Source of the DNA: JAHCIE01 sp034431435
Lineage (GTDB): Bacteria; Chloroflexota; Anaerolineae; Epilineales; JAHCIE01
NCBI GenBank assembly: GCA_034431435.1
Contig: DAOUDG010000028.1
Span: 1 to 45,291, forward strand
Length of the DNA: 45,291 bases
Direction: 5' to 3'
The position numbers were made by a program, and so were the translations under genes. The notes under the pieces are model-generated. The model was not told the DNA's origin. It worked only from the letters and a program-made list of their open reading frames with translations, and did not search any database. Positions 22,852 to 33,116 of the stretch are shown in pieces. The first letter of the stretch is position 1. Every line of letters begins with the position of its first letter.

Positions 22852-24171
22852 CTATTTGGGGGATTGGCCGGCCGCTGCCCCATCAGGGTCGGCCTCGGCG
22901 GCTTCCTCAGTCGGTGGCTTCGCCCCAATGCGCATGACGTAGAAGAGGGCGAAGCCTGCCAGTCGGAGCGCCGCGCCCACCATCAGCGCCTGCGGGATGC
23001 CGATACGGACCGACAGGAAGGTTCCAACCAGGGGCGCGAAGAACATCGCCATATTGTTGGTCGTCTGGTACAGGCCAACGTAGGTCGTCTGGTGGCTCTT
23101 GGGGGCTGCGCCCAGCAGCACATCGAACAGAACGAGGTCCGTGCCCGCCAGAAAGAAGCCGCTCAGGCCGGCATAGACGATGAGGAGATTGACATTGGTC
23201 GTCATCGCCGTCAGCGCCGGATATAGCGTCAGCCCCAGGCTGGTAGCCAGCAGCACAAAGCGCACCCCGCGCCGCCGCGATACCCGCGCCCAGAAGAAGT
23301 AGGCGACCAGTAACACGGCTCCCTGCACCGTGTTGATGTAGCCAATCGTAGCGTCGGACGCATTTAGCGTGCGCACCCAGTACAGTGGCAACAGGGGCAG
23401 GGGCAGCGACAACCCCCACCGAAACACAAACTGGGCTACCACAAAGCGCGAGAAGACCGGAGTCGCTCGGAAGACCCGCACCTGCTCCTGCCAGGCCTCC
23501 CGGCGGCTGGCGCGCTTCCCCGTTGTCGCCGCTGGCTCACGGTCGGGTAGGTCGATGCGGCTGGAGAAGATCAGGCTCAGCAAGCCGCCCACCGCCGACG
23601 AAAGGAAGGCCACCTGATAGTTGAGGGGGAACTCGGTGCGGCTCAGGAACTGGCCCACCGTGGCGACGGTGATCGACTGGGTGATGCCCAGCAGCGACCA
23701 GCGACGACTCATCAGGAAGAAGCGACCCTTGGGGCCGGCCACGCTGCCCATCACCACCGTGAAGGCAATATTCACAATGGTCTGGGGCACCGTCGCCGCC
23801 GCCCAGATCGCGATGATAGCGATTGGCTCGTTGTTGGGAAAAAAGAAGGGCACCAGCCCCGTCAAGGCATACGAGGACAGCACCAGGAAGCGCGCCCGCG
23901 AGTACCACGGGACAATGTTGCGCTGCCGTTCCAGGAACTGGCTGACCGGGATGGCGAAAAGCATCCCCGTCAGGGCCGGCATGGCGGTCAGCAGGCCCAC
24001 CTGGTTATTTGTCGCGCCCAGCCGCACCAGAAACACCGACAGGAACGTCCCAATGCCCGACGCGATACCCACGCCGATGCCGTCGACCAGGACGTCGCGG
24101 ATGTTCTTGTCCTGGACGCTCTTCGGGTGGAGGACGCCGTCAAGCCATCGGTTGAGGCGAGTAAGCAGCAC
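22852..24171 (-). CDS. MFS transporter
   Basis: A 439-residue major facilitator protein with about twelve hydrophobic segments and a long central Arg-rich loop (residues about 205-230, GKRASRREAWQEQ) separating two six-helix halves. The N-terminus carries a soluble segment (LHPKSVQDKNIRDVLVDG). It most resembles uncharacterised MFS proteins of Chloroflexota and Deinococcota; substrate unknown. Two starts are possible. GTG 24210 lies only about 7 nt from the predicted transcription start. GTG 24171 has GGAG upstream and starts nearer the conserved region, so I prefer it with low certainty. It is divergent from recD2. Confidence 0.85.
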   Translation of the reverse strand: MLLTRLNRWLDGVLHPKSVQDKNIRDVLVDGIGVGIASGIGTFLSVFLVRLGATNNQVGLLTAMPALTGMLFAIPVSQFLERQRNIVPWYSRARFLVLSSYALTGLVPFFFPNNEPIAIIAIWAAATVPQTIVNIAFTVVMGSVAGPKGRFFLMSRRWSLLGITQSITVATVGQFLSRTEFPLNYQVAFLSSAVGGLLSLIFSSRIDLPDREPAATTGKRASRREAWQEQVRVFRATPVFSRFVVAQFVFRWGLSLPLPLLPLYWVRTLNASDATIGYINTVQGAVLLVAYFFWARVSRRRGVRFVLLATSLGLTLYPALTAMTTNVNLLIVYAGLSGFFLAGTDLVLFDVLLGAAPKSHQTTYVGLYQTTNNMAMFFAPLVGTFLSVRIGIPQALMVGAALRLAGFALFYVMRIGAKPPTEEAAEADPDGAAAGQSPK

Positions 24172-24223
24172 CTGACAAGACTCCGTCGGCCGCGCGCGGA
24201 CCGTGCGCACTGTATGAGGGAGG

Positions 24224-24229
24224 ATTATA
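24224..24229 (-). promoter_or_regulatory. -10 element upstream of the MFS gene
   Basis: A perfect TATAAT on the minus strand (24229-24224), with no convincing -35 (TTGCGC at 18 bp). It would start transcription near 24217, just ahead of the MFS coding sequence. Confidence 0.4.
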
Positions 24230-24322
24230 GACGGCCACGAACGGGGCGCGCAACTTTTCCGGGCGTCGTTGCGGTCGCCCCTGGCGCGCGTCGGCGCGCG
24301 ACCTGCCTCCTACGCTCAGGTG

Positions 24323-24331
24323 TGCTATACT
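24323..24331 (+). promoter_or_regulatory. Extended -10 promoter of recD2
   Basis: TGC-TATACT fits the extended -10 pattern TGnTATAMT. There is no recognisable -35, which extended -10 promoters do not require. Transcription would start about 28 nt before the GTG start codon at 24366. Confidence 0.5.
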
Positions 24332-24365
24332 TTAGCATTCGCTTCTCACCTCCCGGCGAGGCCGC

Positions 24366-26567
<2,202 letters not shown>

Positions 26568-26579
26568 GCGTCTTGCCGC

Positions 26580-26608
26580 TTGAGTCAGAGCCTGGAAACA
26601 GCTACAAT
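26580..26608 (+). promoter_or_regulatory. Promoter of the small gene at 26676
   Basis: TTGAGT (26580-26585), a 17-bp spacer and TACAAT (26603-26608). A second possible -10, TAGAAT, lies at 26614-26619. It falls between the recD2 stop and the strong Shine-Dalgarno of the next gene, with a leader of about 60 nt. Confidence 0.65.
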
Positions 26609-26675
26609 TCAGATAGAATGACCACCCCTGCGCTGAGTCAGGCGCAGCGGTTCTAGTATTGTCAAGGAGGGCAAA

Positions 26676-27014
26676 ATGGCAACCCCCAGGAGCGCGGCAC
26701 AAGATCTGGCCGAGCTAGAGGCCGTCATCAATGCGCTGCCCAACTACCTGACCCGCTCCCACCTGTATATAGGCATTCCCTCACCGCTCGACCCTGCCCA
26801 GCAGATTCCGGTCAGCGCCGGCACGGCCCAGGATCGCGTCAACGCCCTCAAGGCCCGTGGCGACCTGACCGTCGAGCAGCAGACTGAGTTGGCAGGGTTG
26901 GAGGGCCGCATGGAGGCAACGCGCCGCCTCTATGCGAAGCAGTGGGACGAGAAGCTCGCCTCGGAAATGCGCAGTCGTGTCAATGTCGCCCGCCAGGCGG
27001 CTGAGGAAGACTAG
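26676..27014 (+). CDS. Small soluble protein of unknown function
   Basis: I do not recognise this 112-residue protein. Residues 1-25 are helical (DLAELEAVINALPNYLT), 28-50 are Pro-rich, and 52-112 form a long charged helix (a possible coiled coil, RVNALKARGDLTVEQQTELAGLEGRMEATRRLY). It has no Cys, no membrane segment and no signal peptide. It is clearly a real gene: AAGGAGG (26664-26670) sits 5 nt before the ATG and a good promoter precedes it. It is transcribed alone and converges on the DUF2087 gene across a very strong terminator. Confidence 0.75.
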   Translation: MATPRSAAQDLAELEAVINALPNYLTRSHLYIGIPSPLDPAQQIPVSAGTAQDRVNALKARGDLTVEQQTELAGLEGRMEATRRLYAKQWDEKLASEMRSRVNVARQAAEED

Positions 27015-27069
27015 CGATCAAGCGTGGGCCTCAACCTGAGGCTGAGGCGTTGTTACCCAAATCACAGCA

Positions 27070-27113
27070 GCGGGCGCTCGCGCGGGGTAGTCACATCCCG
27101 CGCGAGCGCCCGC
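27070..27113. terminator. 17-bp GC-rich bidirectional terminator hairpin
   Basis: Perfect 17-bp arms (27070-27086 and 27097-27113; GCGGGCGCTCGCGCGGG) around a 10-nt loop. It lies between two converging genes (stops at 27014 and 27129). No long T-run follows on either side. Placement and stem strength support a shared terminator. Confidence 0.75.
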
Positions 27114-27128
27114 ATTGCCCATCTTGAT

Positions 27129-27413
27129 TCAGTCTTGGGGCGCGGGCGCGCGCTCCACCCGCCAATAGACACCGTGATCGCGGCCCAGTAGTCCGGCATC
27201 GACCAGGAAGCGACGCAAGCTCGCGTAGTCCGGATGCACTCGCTGAAGTACGAGGTTGACCTCGGCCTCATGGTAGCGCCGACCTGGCTCAAACAGCGTC
27301 ACCAGATAGCGCAGCACGACGTCCTTCTTCTTCGCCCGCGCCGGAATCGTCTTCAAGCGACCGTCTGCCATGAAGTCGCGCAGTACCTTTGCCTCGAAAC
27401 CTGTCTCACTCAT
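27129..27413 (-). CDS. DUF2087 domain protein
   Basis: A 94-residue protein matching the DUF2087 pattern throughout. The segments are FMADGRLKTIPARAKKKDVVLRYL, then LFEPGRRYHEAEVNLVL, then DYASLRRFLVDAGLLGRD and a terminal GVYWRVE. The fold is a winged-helix-like module that elsewhere occurs fused to ArsR regulators. Here it stands alone, so it may be a small DNA-binding or accessory regulator, but no target is evident. The ATG at 27413 follows GGGAGG by 4 nt; an in-frame GTG 12 nt upstream would contain that site and is rejected. Confidence 0.88.
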   Translation of the reverse strand: MSETGFEAKVLRDFMADGRLKTIPARAKKKDVVLRYLVTLFEPGRRYHEAEVNLVLQRVHPDYASLRRFLVDAGLLGRDHGVYWRVERAPAPQD

Positions 27414-27588
27414 CTGACCTCCCACCCCTGAAGACCCTGACCGTGTGCCCGATTATTAGGGCCTTGCAGGCTAGCGACGCCAGTATACCCCACCCCCCGT
27501 CTCGCGCATCCCTCGCCAGGGTGATTCCGTCCACGCCAACCGAATGACTTTCGCCCAGACAGGTATTCCTTGGCCTTACCAGCGCCAG

Positions 27589-27663
27589 GGACACGAAGAA
27601 CACAAAGGTCACGGCGGCGGGCGCCTAGGCCTCCGCTTTGTGACCTTTGTGCGCTTTGTGTCC
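27589..27663. repeat. Imperfect long palindrome of ACACAAAGG-type words
   Basis: GGACAC (27589-27594) faces GTGTCC (27658-27663), and CACAAAGGTCAC (27601-27612) faces GTGACCTTTGTG (27640-27651). Six unpaired nt separate the blocks on each arm and the loop is 27 nt. It occupies the 257-nt gap between the DUF2087 gene and the C39-like gene, and ends 8 nt before the stop of the latter. Otherwise I see nothing in this gap. Confidence 0.7.
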
Positions 27664-27670
27664 TTGATGG

Positions 27671-29167
27671 CTAATCCGACGGCCGAACCTGCGGCGTCGC
27701 CTCAGAGTCGGGCGCGGGCGCAGCCGTGGCAGGCGGCCCCGTCGTAGCGCCGCGCGCGAGAATGGTGTAGCTCACCGGCACGCCCGGCATGTAGTTGTAC
27801 ACCTGGACCAGGTACTCCCTGCCCGGCTCGGCGGTGAAGCTCAGCGTACGCTCGCCCACCCCGCCGGTTACGTTGACGCCCTCGCCAAGAGGGTAGCCAG
27901 TCGCATCAAGGACCCGTAGCCCCACGCCGCGCGCGATGATCGGGTCGTCCGGCGTGTAGGTGAGAATGACGGTCAGGTCTTCCCGCGCCGAAGCAGCCAC
28001 ACGCCGGGCCGAGAATGTACCCCCGCCGCTACCCAACAGGCGGCCCGACGATGGGACCCCGGCGACGAGAGCCGCCGGGCCGGCCGGGATGACGGTGGCC
28101 GGTGGTGGGCCAGGCATCGCCTCGCGCGACGGCTCGCCCAGCTTACGCCCGCCATCGACATACTCGGCCGTCTTATCGGCCTCCACGCCAAGAATGGCCT
28201 CGACGACAGCTGCCTGTCGGGGCAGAAAGACCGGCATGGCGAAGCCCTGGAACTCCTCCCACATCTTGGCGAACTCAGCGTAGCTGAAACTGATACCCGC
28301 TGCAAACTCCGAGTCGTTGGCAAGCACCACGCCACGAGGGTCGCTGTAGCCGCGAATAATCCGGTAATGGGGCGTGGTATCCTCCGGCGTCAGCCACTGG
28401 GCGACAATGACCGGTACGCCGTTGGTGATGAGGCGCTGCATCTGCTCCAGCGTAACCCCCTCGTACACGCGCGCCGCCAGCCGATACTCCGCCAGGTGCT
28501 TCACCAACTCCCCTGGCAGCGCCACGCGGCTGTCCGGGTCAAGGGGCAGGGCGCGTCGGGCGGCAGGCAGGGTTTGCTCCGGTTCGATGCCATAGAAACT
28601 CAGCAGCATCGCCGCCACCATCGGAGCCTCGTTGGGGTCGTCACGCTGGTACACCTGCGCCATGGGCTCCAGCAGCGCGGCAGGCGCGCGGGGAATGGGC
28701 GCGGTGAAGGCGCTCACCCGCTCCCATTCCACCACCGGCAGCCGCGCCTCGCTGACGACGTAGGCTGGCGTCTCGGTGGGTGTTGGCGTCAGCGTGGGCG
28801 TGGGTGGCGGGGTGCGCGTCGGCCAGGGCGTGGCGCTCGGCGTGGGGGTTGACGTGGCATACAGCGCGGCGCTCAGGACTCCCGGCTGCACCTGGCCCGC
28901 GCGCTCCGCGTCCTCGATAGCCGCGCCGATGGCCAGGGACACGGGATCGAAGGTCGACTGGGACGGCACGACGGCGGCAGGCGCGGCGGAGCGACGCACG
29001 GCCAGATTCGCACCGGCGAGGGTCAAGAGCACGACCGCCACGGCCAGGGTCAGCCACAGCGGAGCCACGCGACGCAGGCGTAGGCGGCGATCCCACTCGA
29101 TGTGGGGCATCGCCCGTCGTGGTCGGGGCGGGGGCTGGTCAGGCGCGTTATCAAGAGGTGTATGCAT
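27671..29167 (-). CDS. Membrane-anchored C39-like protein lacking the catalytic Cys, with C-terminal beta domain
   Basis: A 498-residue protein: a short cytoplasmic tail, one transmembrane helix (about 36-56), and a Thr/Pro-rich stalk (about 105-134). A C39-like papain-fold domain follows (about 165-330), then a PPC-like beta-sandwich (about 375-470). In active C39-like proteins the nucleophile sits in a Q..NCGP context. Here the matching position reads NEAP (179-182), with Glu180 in place of Cys. The later His267 (PHYRIIRGY) and Asp285 (ANDSE) are kept. It is therefore probably a pseudoprotease with a binding or scaffolding role on the cell surface. The start is taken at ATG 29167. A TATAAT on the minus strand (29184-29179) lies so close that the transcript could be almost leaderless. 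Confidence 0.8.
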   Translation of the reverse strand: MHTPLDNAPDQPPPRPRRAMPHIEWDRRLRLRRVAPLWLTLAVAVVLLTLAGANLAVRRSAAPAAVVPSQSTFDPVSLAIGAAIEDAERAGQVQPGVLSAALYATSTPTPSATPWPTRTPPPTPTLTPTPTETPAYVVSEARLPVVEWERVSAFTAPIPRAPAALLEPMAQVYQRDDPNEAPMVAAMLLSFYGIEPEQTLPAARRALPLDPDSRVALPGELVKHLAEYRLAARVYEGVTLEQMQRLITNGVPVIVAQWLTPEDTTPHYRIIRGYSDPRGVVLANDSEFAAGISFSYAEFAKMWEEFQGFAMPVFLPRQAAVVEAILGVEADKTAEYVDGGRKLGEPSREAMPGPPPATVIPAGPAALVAGVPSSGRLLGSGGGTFSARRVAASAREDLTVILTYTPDDPIIARGVGLRVLDATGYPLGEGVNVTGGVGERTLSFTAEPGREYLVQVYNYMPGVPVSYTILARGATTGPPATAAPAPDSEATPQVRPSD

Positions 29168-29178
29168 AGCGACAATCA

Positions 29179-29184
29179 ATTATA
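29179..29184 (-). promoter_or_regulatory. -10 element directly ahead of the C39-like gene
   Basis: TATAAT on the minus strand. Its predicted start point falls about 5 nt before the ATG at 29167, and there is no Shine-Dalgarno in between. No clear -35 is visible. Confidence 0.35.
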
Positions 29185-29254
29185 AGGGCGACAGCATCGA
29201 CCTCGACTCACCAGGGTCTGACGAAAGACTGACGAAAGGCCGTTCAGGTGAAGA

Positions 29255-29282
29255 TTGACAGGCGATACCCTTCGCCTACACT
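29255..29282 (+). promoter_or_regulatory. Promoter of the methyltransferase gene
   Basis: Perfect -35 TTGACA (29255-29260), 16-bp spacer, -10 TACACT (29277-29282). The predicted start is near 29289, giving a leader of about 40 nt. Confidence 0.65.
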
Positions 29283-29327
29283 TATAGACGCCAGGCAAGA
29301 GGTAGCTAACCGCCCCTGTGAGATGGG

Positions 29328-30170
29328 ATGAGCGAACGATACGACGCCGACTACATCCGCGCTTACTACGACGCCTACGGCGAACGCGAGTGGCTGCGTC
29401 TGGATGCCGACCCGATCAATCGGGCCAACTTTCACCTTCACCGCCACTACTTGCTTCGGCATGTACGGTCCGGCGACCGGGTGCTAGAGGCGGGCGCCGG
29501 GCCGGGCCGTTTCACCATAGAACTGGCTCGCCTTGGGGCACGGGTGACGGTGGGTGACATCTCGCCTGTGCAACTGGCTGCCAATGCCGAGCACGTTCGC
29601 CAGGCAGGCTATGAGGCGGCCGTGGTGTCCCACGAGTTGTTGGATATCGTCGACCTGAGCCGCTTCCCCGGCGCGTCGTTCGATGTCACGGTCTGCTATG
29701 GCGGCCCCCTCAGCTACGTCTTCGATCAGGCCGACACGGCATTGGCGGAGTTGCTGCGCGTGACGCGCCCCAATGGCCCCGTCCTGCTCTCCGTCATGTC
29801 GCTCCTGGGCGCGACGCGCGTCTTTCTGCCAGCGGTGCTAGACCTGGCTCGCGACCACGGTCGCGAGGTCATCGACCCGGTCGTCCGTAGCGGCGATCTG
29901 ATTGGCCTGCCGGCCGGCGACCACTACTGCCACATGTACCGCTGGCGCGAGTTGGCCGCGCTATTCTCGCGCCACGGCTGCGAGATTGTCGCCGCCTCAG
30001 CCGCCAACTTCCTGACCACCAACCTGGGCGAGGCAGTCACAGCCGCCGCGGACGACCCGACCTTGTGGCGCGCGCTGCTGGACTGGGAGATCGAGTACAG
30101 CCAGGAGCCGGGCGCACTGGACGGTGGCACGCATATCATCGCGGTCGTCCGTCGCCCCGCGCACCTCTAG
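29328..30170 (+). CDS. Class I SAM-dependent methyltransferase
   Basis: A 280-residue soluble protein with a Rossmann methyltransferase fold. Motif I is VLEAGAGPGRF (about 52-62), motif II is VTVGDISP, and the motif IV region is FDVTVCYGGPLSYVFD. The N-terminus is Tyr-rich (YDADYIRAYYDAYGEREWLR), as in many small-molecule methyltransferases. The C-terminal part (about 200-280) is the variable substrate region; the substrate cannot be deduced. The ATG at 29328 follows GAGATGGG. It ends 10 nt before the UPF0182 gene, so the two could be one transcript. Confidence 0.88.
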   Translation: MSERYDADYIRAYYDAYGEREWLRLDADPINRANFHLHRHYLLRHVRSGDRVLEAGAGPGRFTIELARLGARVTVGDISPVQLAANAEHVRQAGYEAAVVSHELLDIVDLSRFPGASFDVTVCYGGPLSYVFDQADTALAELLRVTRPNGPVLLSVMSLLGATRVFLPAVLDLARDHGREVIDPVVRSGDLIGLPAGDHYCHMYRWRELAALFSRHGCEIVAASAANFLTTNLGEAVTAAADDPTLWRALLDWEIEYSQEPGALDGGTHIIAVVRRPAHL

Positions 30171-30180
30171 AGGATACGGT

Positions 30181-32997
30181 ATGCGTTTTCCGCCCGGCGA
30201 TGTGAACCCCCTCCCCGCCGCCTTCGGTGGCCGCCCCCAAGCGCGGCGACCGGGCTGCCTGCTCGCCCTGCTTATCGTCGGTGGGATTGCTCTCCTTCTG
30301 CTTACCCTAGTCGGGAGCCTGGTTGACCTGTTCACAGATGGCCTCTGGTTCGACAGTGTCGGCTATCGCAGTGTCTTCACTGCCGTGGTTGGGGCCAGGG
30401 CCGCCCTGTTCCTGGGCGGCTTCCTGCTCGCGACAGCCGTGACGCTAGGCAACTGGCTCCTCGCCCGCTGGGTCGCCCGGCGCGAGCCACGTTTCTTCGG
30501 CCAGGAAGATCCTCTGGACCATCGCGGCATCAGCTACGCGCTATGGGGTGGCGCCATCGTCGTCGGGCTGGTCCTGGGTATTGCCGCCCAGGAGGCCTGG
30601 CAGACGGTCTTGCTCTATCTCAACCGCAAGCCCTTCTCCGCCAGCGACCCCATTTTCGGCCAGAATATCGGCTACTACATCTTCGAGCTGCCCGCCGCGC
30701 GCCAGCTACAAGGCTGGCTGATGGCTGTGCTGCTGATCGCACTCCTGGGCGTGATTGGCATCTACCTGGTCGCCCGCCGCCCCCAGCTCCAGGCGCGCAT
30801 CTTCCGCATCCCACGCGGCGCGCGTATTCACATCGGGCTACTGGCAGCGGCCGTCGCCCTACTGTGGGCGTGGGCCTACTGGCTCGACCGCTTCGATATC
30901 CTGTACTCGCCGGCGGGGGTAGTATACGGCGCGGGCTACACCGACGTCCACGCCCTGTTGCCTGCCTTCAACATCCTGGCATTGCTGCTCGTCGCCATAG
31001 CCGGGCTATGCCTGCTCTTCGCCTTCACCGGCTGGTGGCTGCCGCTGGCAGTCGGCGTCGGGGCCTGGCTGCTCGTCTCCATCGGCATGCGCGGCATCTA
31101 CCCCGCTATCATGCAGAACTACCAGGTGCGCCCCAACGAATACACCCTGGAGGAGCCATACCTCCGCAACGGCATCGACGGCACACTCCGCGCCTACGGC
31201 CTGGACAAGATTGCCGCGCGCGAATTCGACCCGATTCCGCTCACGACCCAGGCCCTCAACGACAACGCGGCCACCATCCGTAATCTGCGCCTGTGGGACT
31301 ATAGACCTCTGCGTGACACCTACGCCCAGTTGCAGGAGATTCGCTCCTACTACGACTTCGTCGACGTCGACATCGACCGCTACAACTTCCTCAATACGCC
31401 GGACGACGCCCAGTCAGTCACCCTGTCGGCCCGCGAGTTGTCGTCGCGCCAGATCCAGAATCCCACCTGGGTCAACACCCACCTGGAGTTCACCCACGGC
31501 TATGGCCTGGTGATGAGTCCGGTCAGCGAGGTGACACAACAGGGTACGCCGGTGTTCTTCATCGGCAATCTCCCGCCCGTCGCCACGGTTCCTATCACCA
31601 TCACCCAGCCCGCCATCTACTTCGGCGAGGCCACCGACAGCTACGTCTTCGTCAAGACGAAGCGGCCGGAGTTCGACTACCCCGTTGGCGACACCAACGC
31701 CCAGGTCTACTACCAGGGCAGCGGCGGCGTCCCCATTGGGTCCTTCTGGCATCAACTTGCCTTCGCCTATCGCTTCGGCGACTCGCAGATTCTCTTCACC
31801 GACGCCTTCACGCCCGACAGTCGCGTCATGTTCCACCGACTCATCAAGGAACGCAACGCGCTGGTCGCGCCCTTCCTCGACTTCGACGGCGACCCGTACC
31901 TGGTCGTCGCCGATGGGCGGCTGTGGTGGATACACGATGCCTACACCACTTCAGCCAACTATCCCTACTCGCGTCCCTACACCCTGACCCGCGCCGACCG
32001 CTCGCGCATCGGGCCGGCCAACTACATTCGCAACTCCGTCAAGATCGTCACCGACGCCTACAACGGCGACATCCACTACTACGTCGCGGACCCGACCGAC
32101 CCCATCATCCAGGCGTGGCAGTCCGCCCTGCCCACCCTGTTCCGCCCGCTCGACGAGATGCCCGCCTCCTTGCGCCCCCACATCCGCTACCCCGAGGATG
32201 TGTTCCGCATCCAGGTTGACACCTACAACACCTTCCACATGACCGACCCCAAGGTGTATTACAACCGTGAGGACCCCTGGGCCGTGGCCCAGGAGATCGT
32301 CGGCGACCAGCGAATCGCCGTCGAGCCTTACTACGTCCTGATGCGCCTGGAGGGTGAGGCGCGGCCGGAGTTCCTGCTCATCCAGCCCCTCACCCCCGCC
32401 CGCAAGGACAACATGATCGCCTGGCTCGCCGCGCGCTCGGACGAACCCCACTACGGCCAGCTCGTCGCCTACAACTTCCCCAAACAGCAGAACGTGCAGG
32501 GACCGTTGCAGGTAGAAGCGCGCATCGACCAGGAACCGTCCATCTCCGCCCAGTTGAGCCTGTGGAATCAGCGCGGCTCCCGTGTCATTCGCGGCAATCT
32601 GCTCGTTATACCTGTAGGCAGCTCGCTTCTGTACGTCGAGCCGATCTACTTGCAGGCCAACCAGGCGCAGATACCCCAACTCCAGCGCGTCGTCCTTGCC
32701 AGCCAGAATCAGCCGCCGGTGATGCGCCCCACTCTCCAGGAGGCGCTACAGGCCTGGAACGCTGGCCACATCGTCTCCGGCCCGGTCCAGCAAATGCCGG
32801 GCAGCGCCATCGTTCCCACGTCGCCGACGTCGCCCGTCGCGCCCACGCGGGATGTGGCCGCCATCGTGAAATCGGCGCAGGGCCACTACGACGCTGCCCA
32901 GGAGGCGCTACGCGCTGCCGATTGGGCGCGCTACGGCCAGGAGCAGGACGCACTGCGTCGCGACCTGGAGGAGTTGGTGCAGCTGACAGGACAATAG
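30181..32997 (+). CDS. UPF0182 family (COG1615) large membrane protein
   Basis: A 938-residue protein. The N-terminal third has about seven transmembrane helices (first about 27-47, last about 295-320). A long extracytoplasmic domain follows with the family's conserved stretches (NYQVRPNEYTLEEPYL, THGYGLVMSPV, PNPTWVNTHLEFTHG-like region, FPKQQNVQGPLQVEARIDQ). A helical tail carries a Pro/Thr linker (about 880-895). The function of UPF0182 is not established. It is common in Actinobacteria, cyanobacteria and Chloroflexota and is thought to be envelope-associated. AGAGGA (30169-30174) positions the ATG, 10 nt after the methyltransferase stop. Confidence 0.93.
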   Translation: MRFPPGDVNPLPAAFGGRPQARRPGCLLALLIVGGIALLLLTLVGSLVDLFTDGLWFDSVGYRSVFTAVVGARAALFLGGFLLATAVTLGNWLLARWVARREPRFFGQEDPLDHRGISYALWGGAIVVGLVLGIAAQEAWQTVLLYLNRKPFSASDPIFGQNIGYYIFELPAARQLQGWLMAVLLIALLGVIGIYLVARRPQLQARIFRIPRGARIHIGLLAAAVALLWAWAYWLDRFDILYSPAGVVYGAGYTDVHALLPAFNILALLLVAIAGLCLLFAFTGWWLPLAVGVGAWLLVSIGMRGIYPAIMQNYQVRPNEYTLEEPYLRNGIDGTLRAYGLDKIAAREFDPIPLTTQALNDNAATIRNLRLWDYRPLRDTYAQLQEIRSYYDFVDVDIDRYNFLNTPDDAQSVTLSARELSSRQIQNPTWVNTHLEFTHGYGLVMSPVSEVTQQGTPVFFIGNLPPVATVPITITQPAIYFGEATDSYVFVKTKRPEFDYPVGDTNAQVYYQGSGGVPIGSFWHQLAFAYRFGDSQILFTDAFTPDSRVMFHRLIKERNALVAPFLDFDGDPYLVVADGRLWWIHDAYTTSANYPYSRPYTLTRADRSRIGPANYIRNSVKIVTDAYNGDIHYYVADPTDPIIQAWQSALPTLFRPLDEMPASLRPHIRYPEDVFRIQVDTYNTFHMTDPKVYYNREDPWAVAQEIVGDQRIAVEPYYVLMRLEGEARPEFLLIQPLTPARKDNMIAWLAARSDEPHYGQLVAYNFPKQQNVQGPLQVEARIDQEPSISAQLSLWNQRGSRVIRGNLLVIPVGSSLLYVEPIYLQANQAQIPQLQRVVLASQNQPPVMRPTLQEALQAWNAGHIVSGPVQQMPGSAIVPTSPTSPVAPTRDVAAIVKSAQGHYDAAQEALRAADWARYGQEQDALRRDLEELVQLTGQ

Positions 32998-33021
32998 CAG
33001 CGCGCAACAGGGGAATCGCTC

Positions 33022-33079
33022 GCGGCAGATGTGGCCATCTGCCGCCCAATGCCACGCAGAGCGCCGGATGTGGCCATCC
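33022..33079 (+). repeat. Two hairpins sharing the GATGTGGCCATC core
   Basis: Hairpin 1: GCGGCAGATG-TGGC-CATCTGCCGC (33022-33045, 10-bp perfect stem). Hairpin 2: GGATG-TGGC-CATCC (33066-33079, 5 bp). Both have the same GATG/CATC neck and TGGC tetraloop. They lie in the 119-nt gap between UPF0182 and the Pycsar-effector-like gene. A third small stem, CTCCG/CGGAG (33091-33109), precedes the start codon. They could attenuate or punctuate this operon. Confidence 0.6.
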
Positions 33080-33116
33080 AACGCGAGCCACTCCGCGTGA
33101 ACTACGGAGAAAGGCG

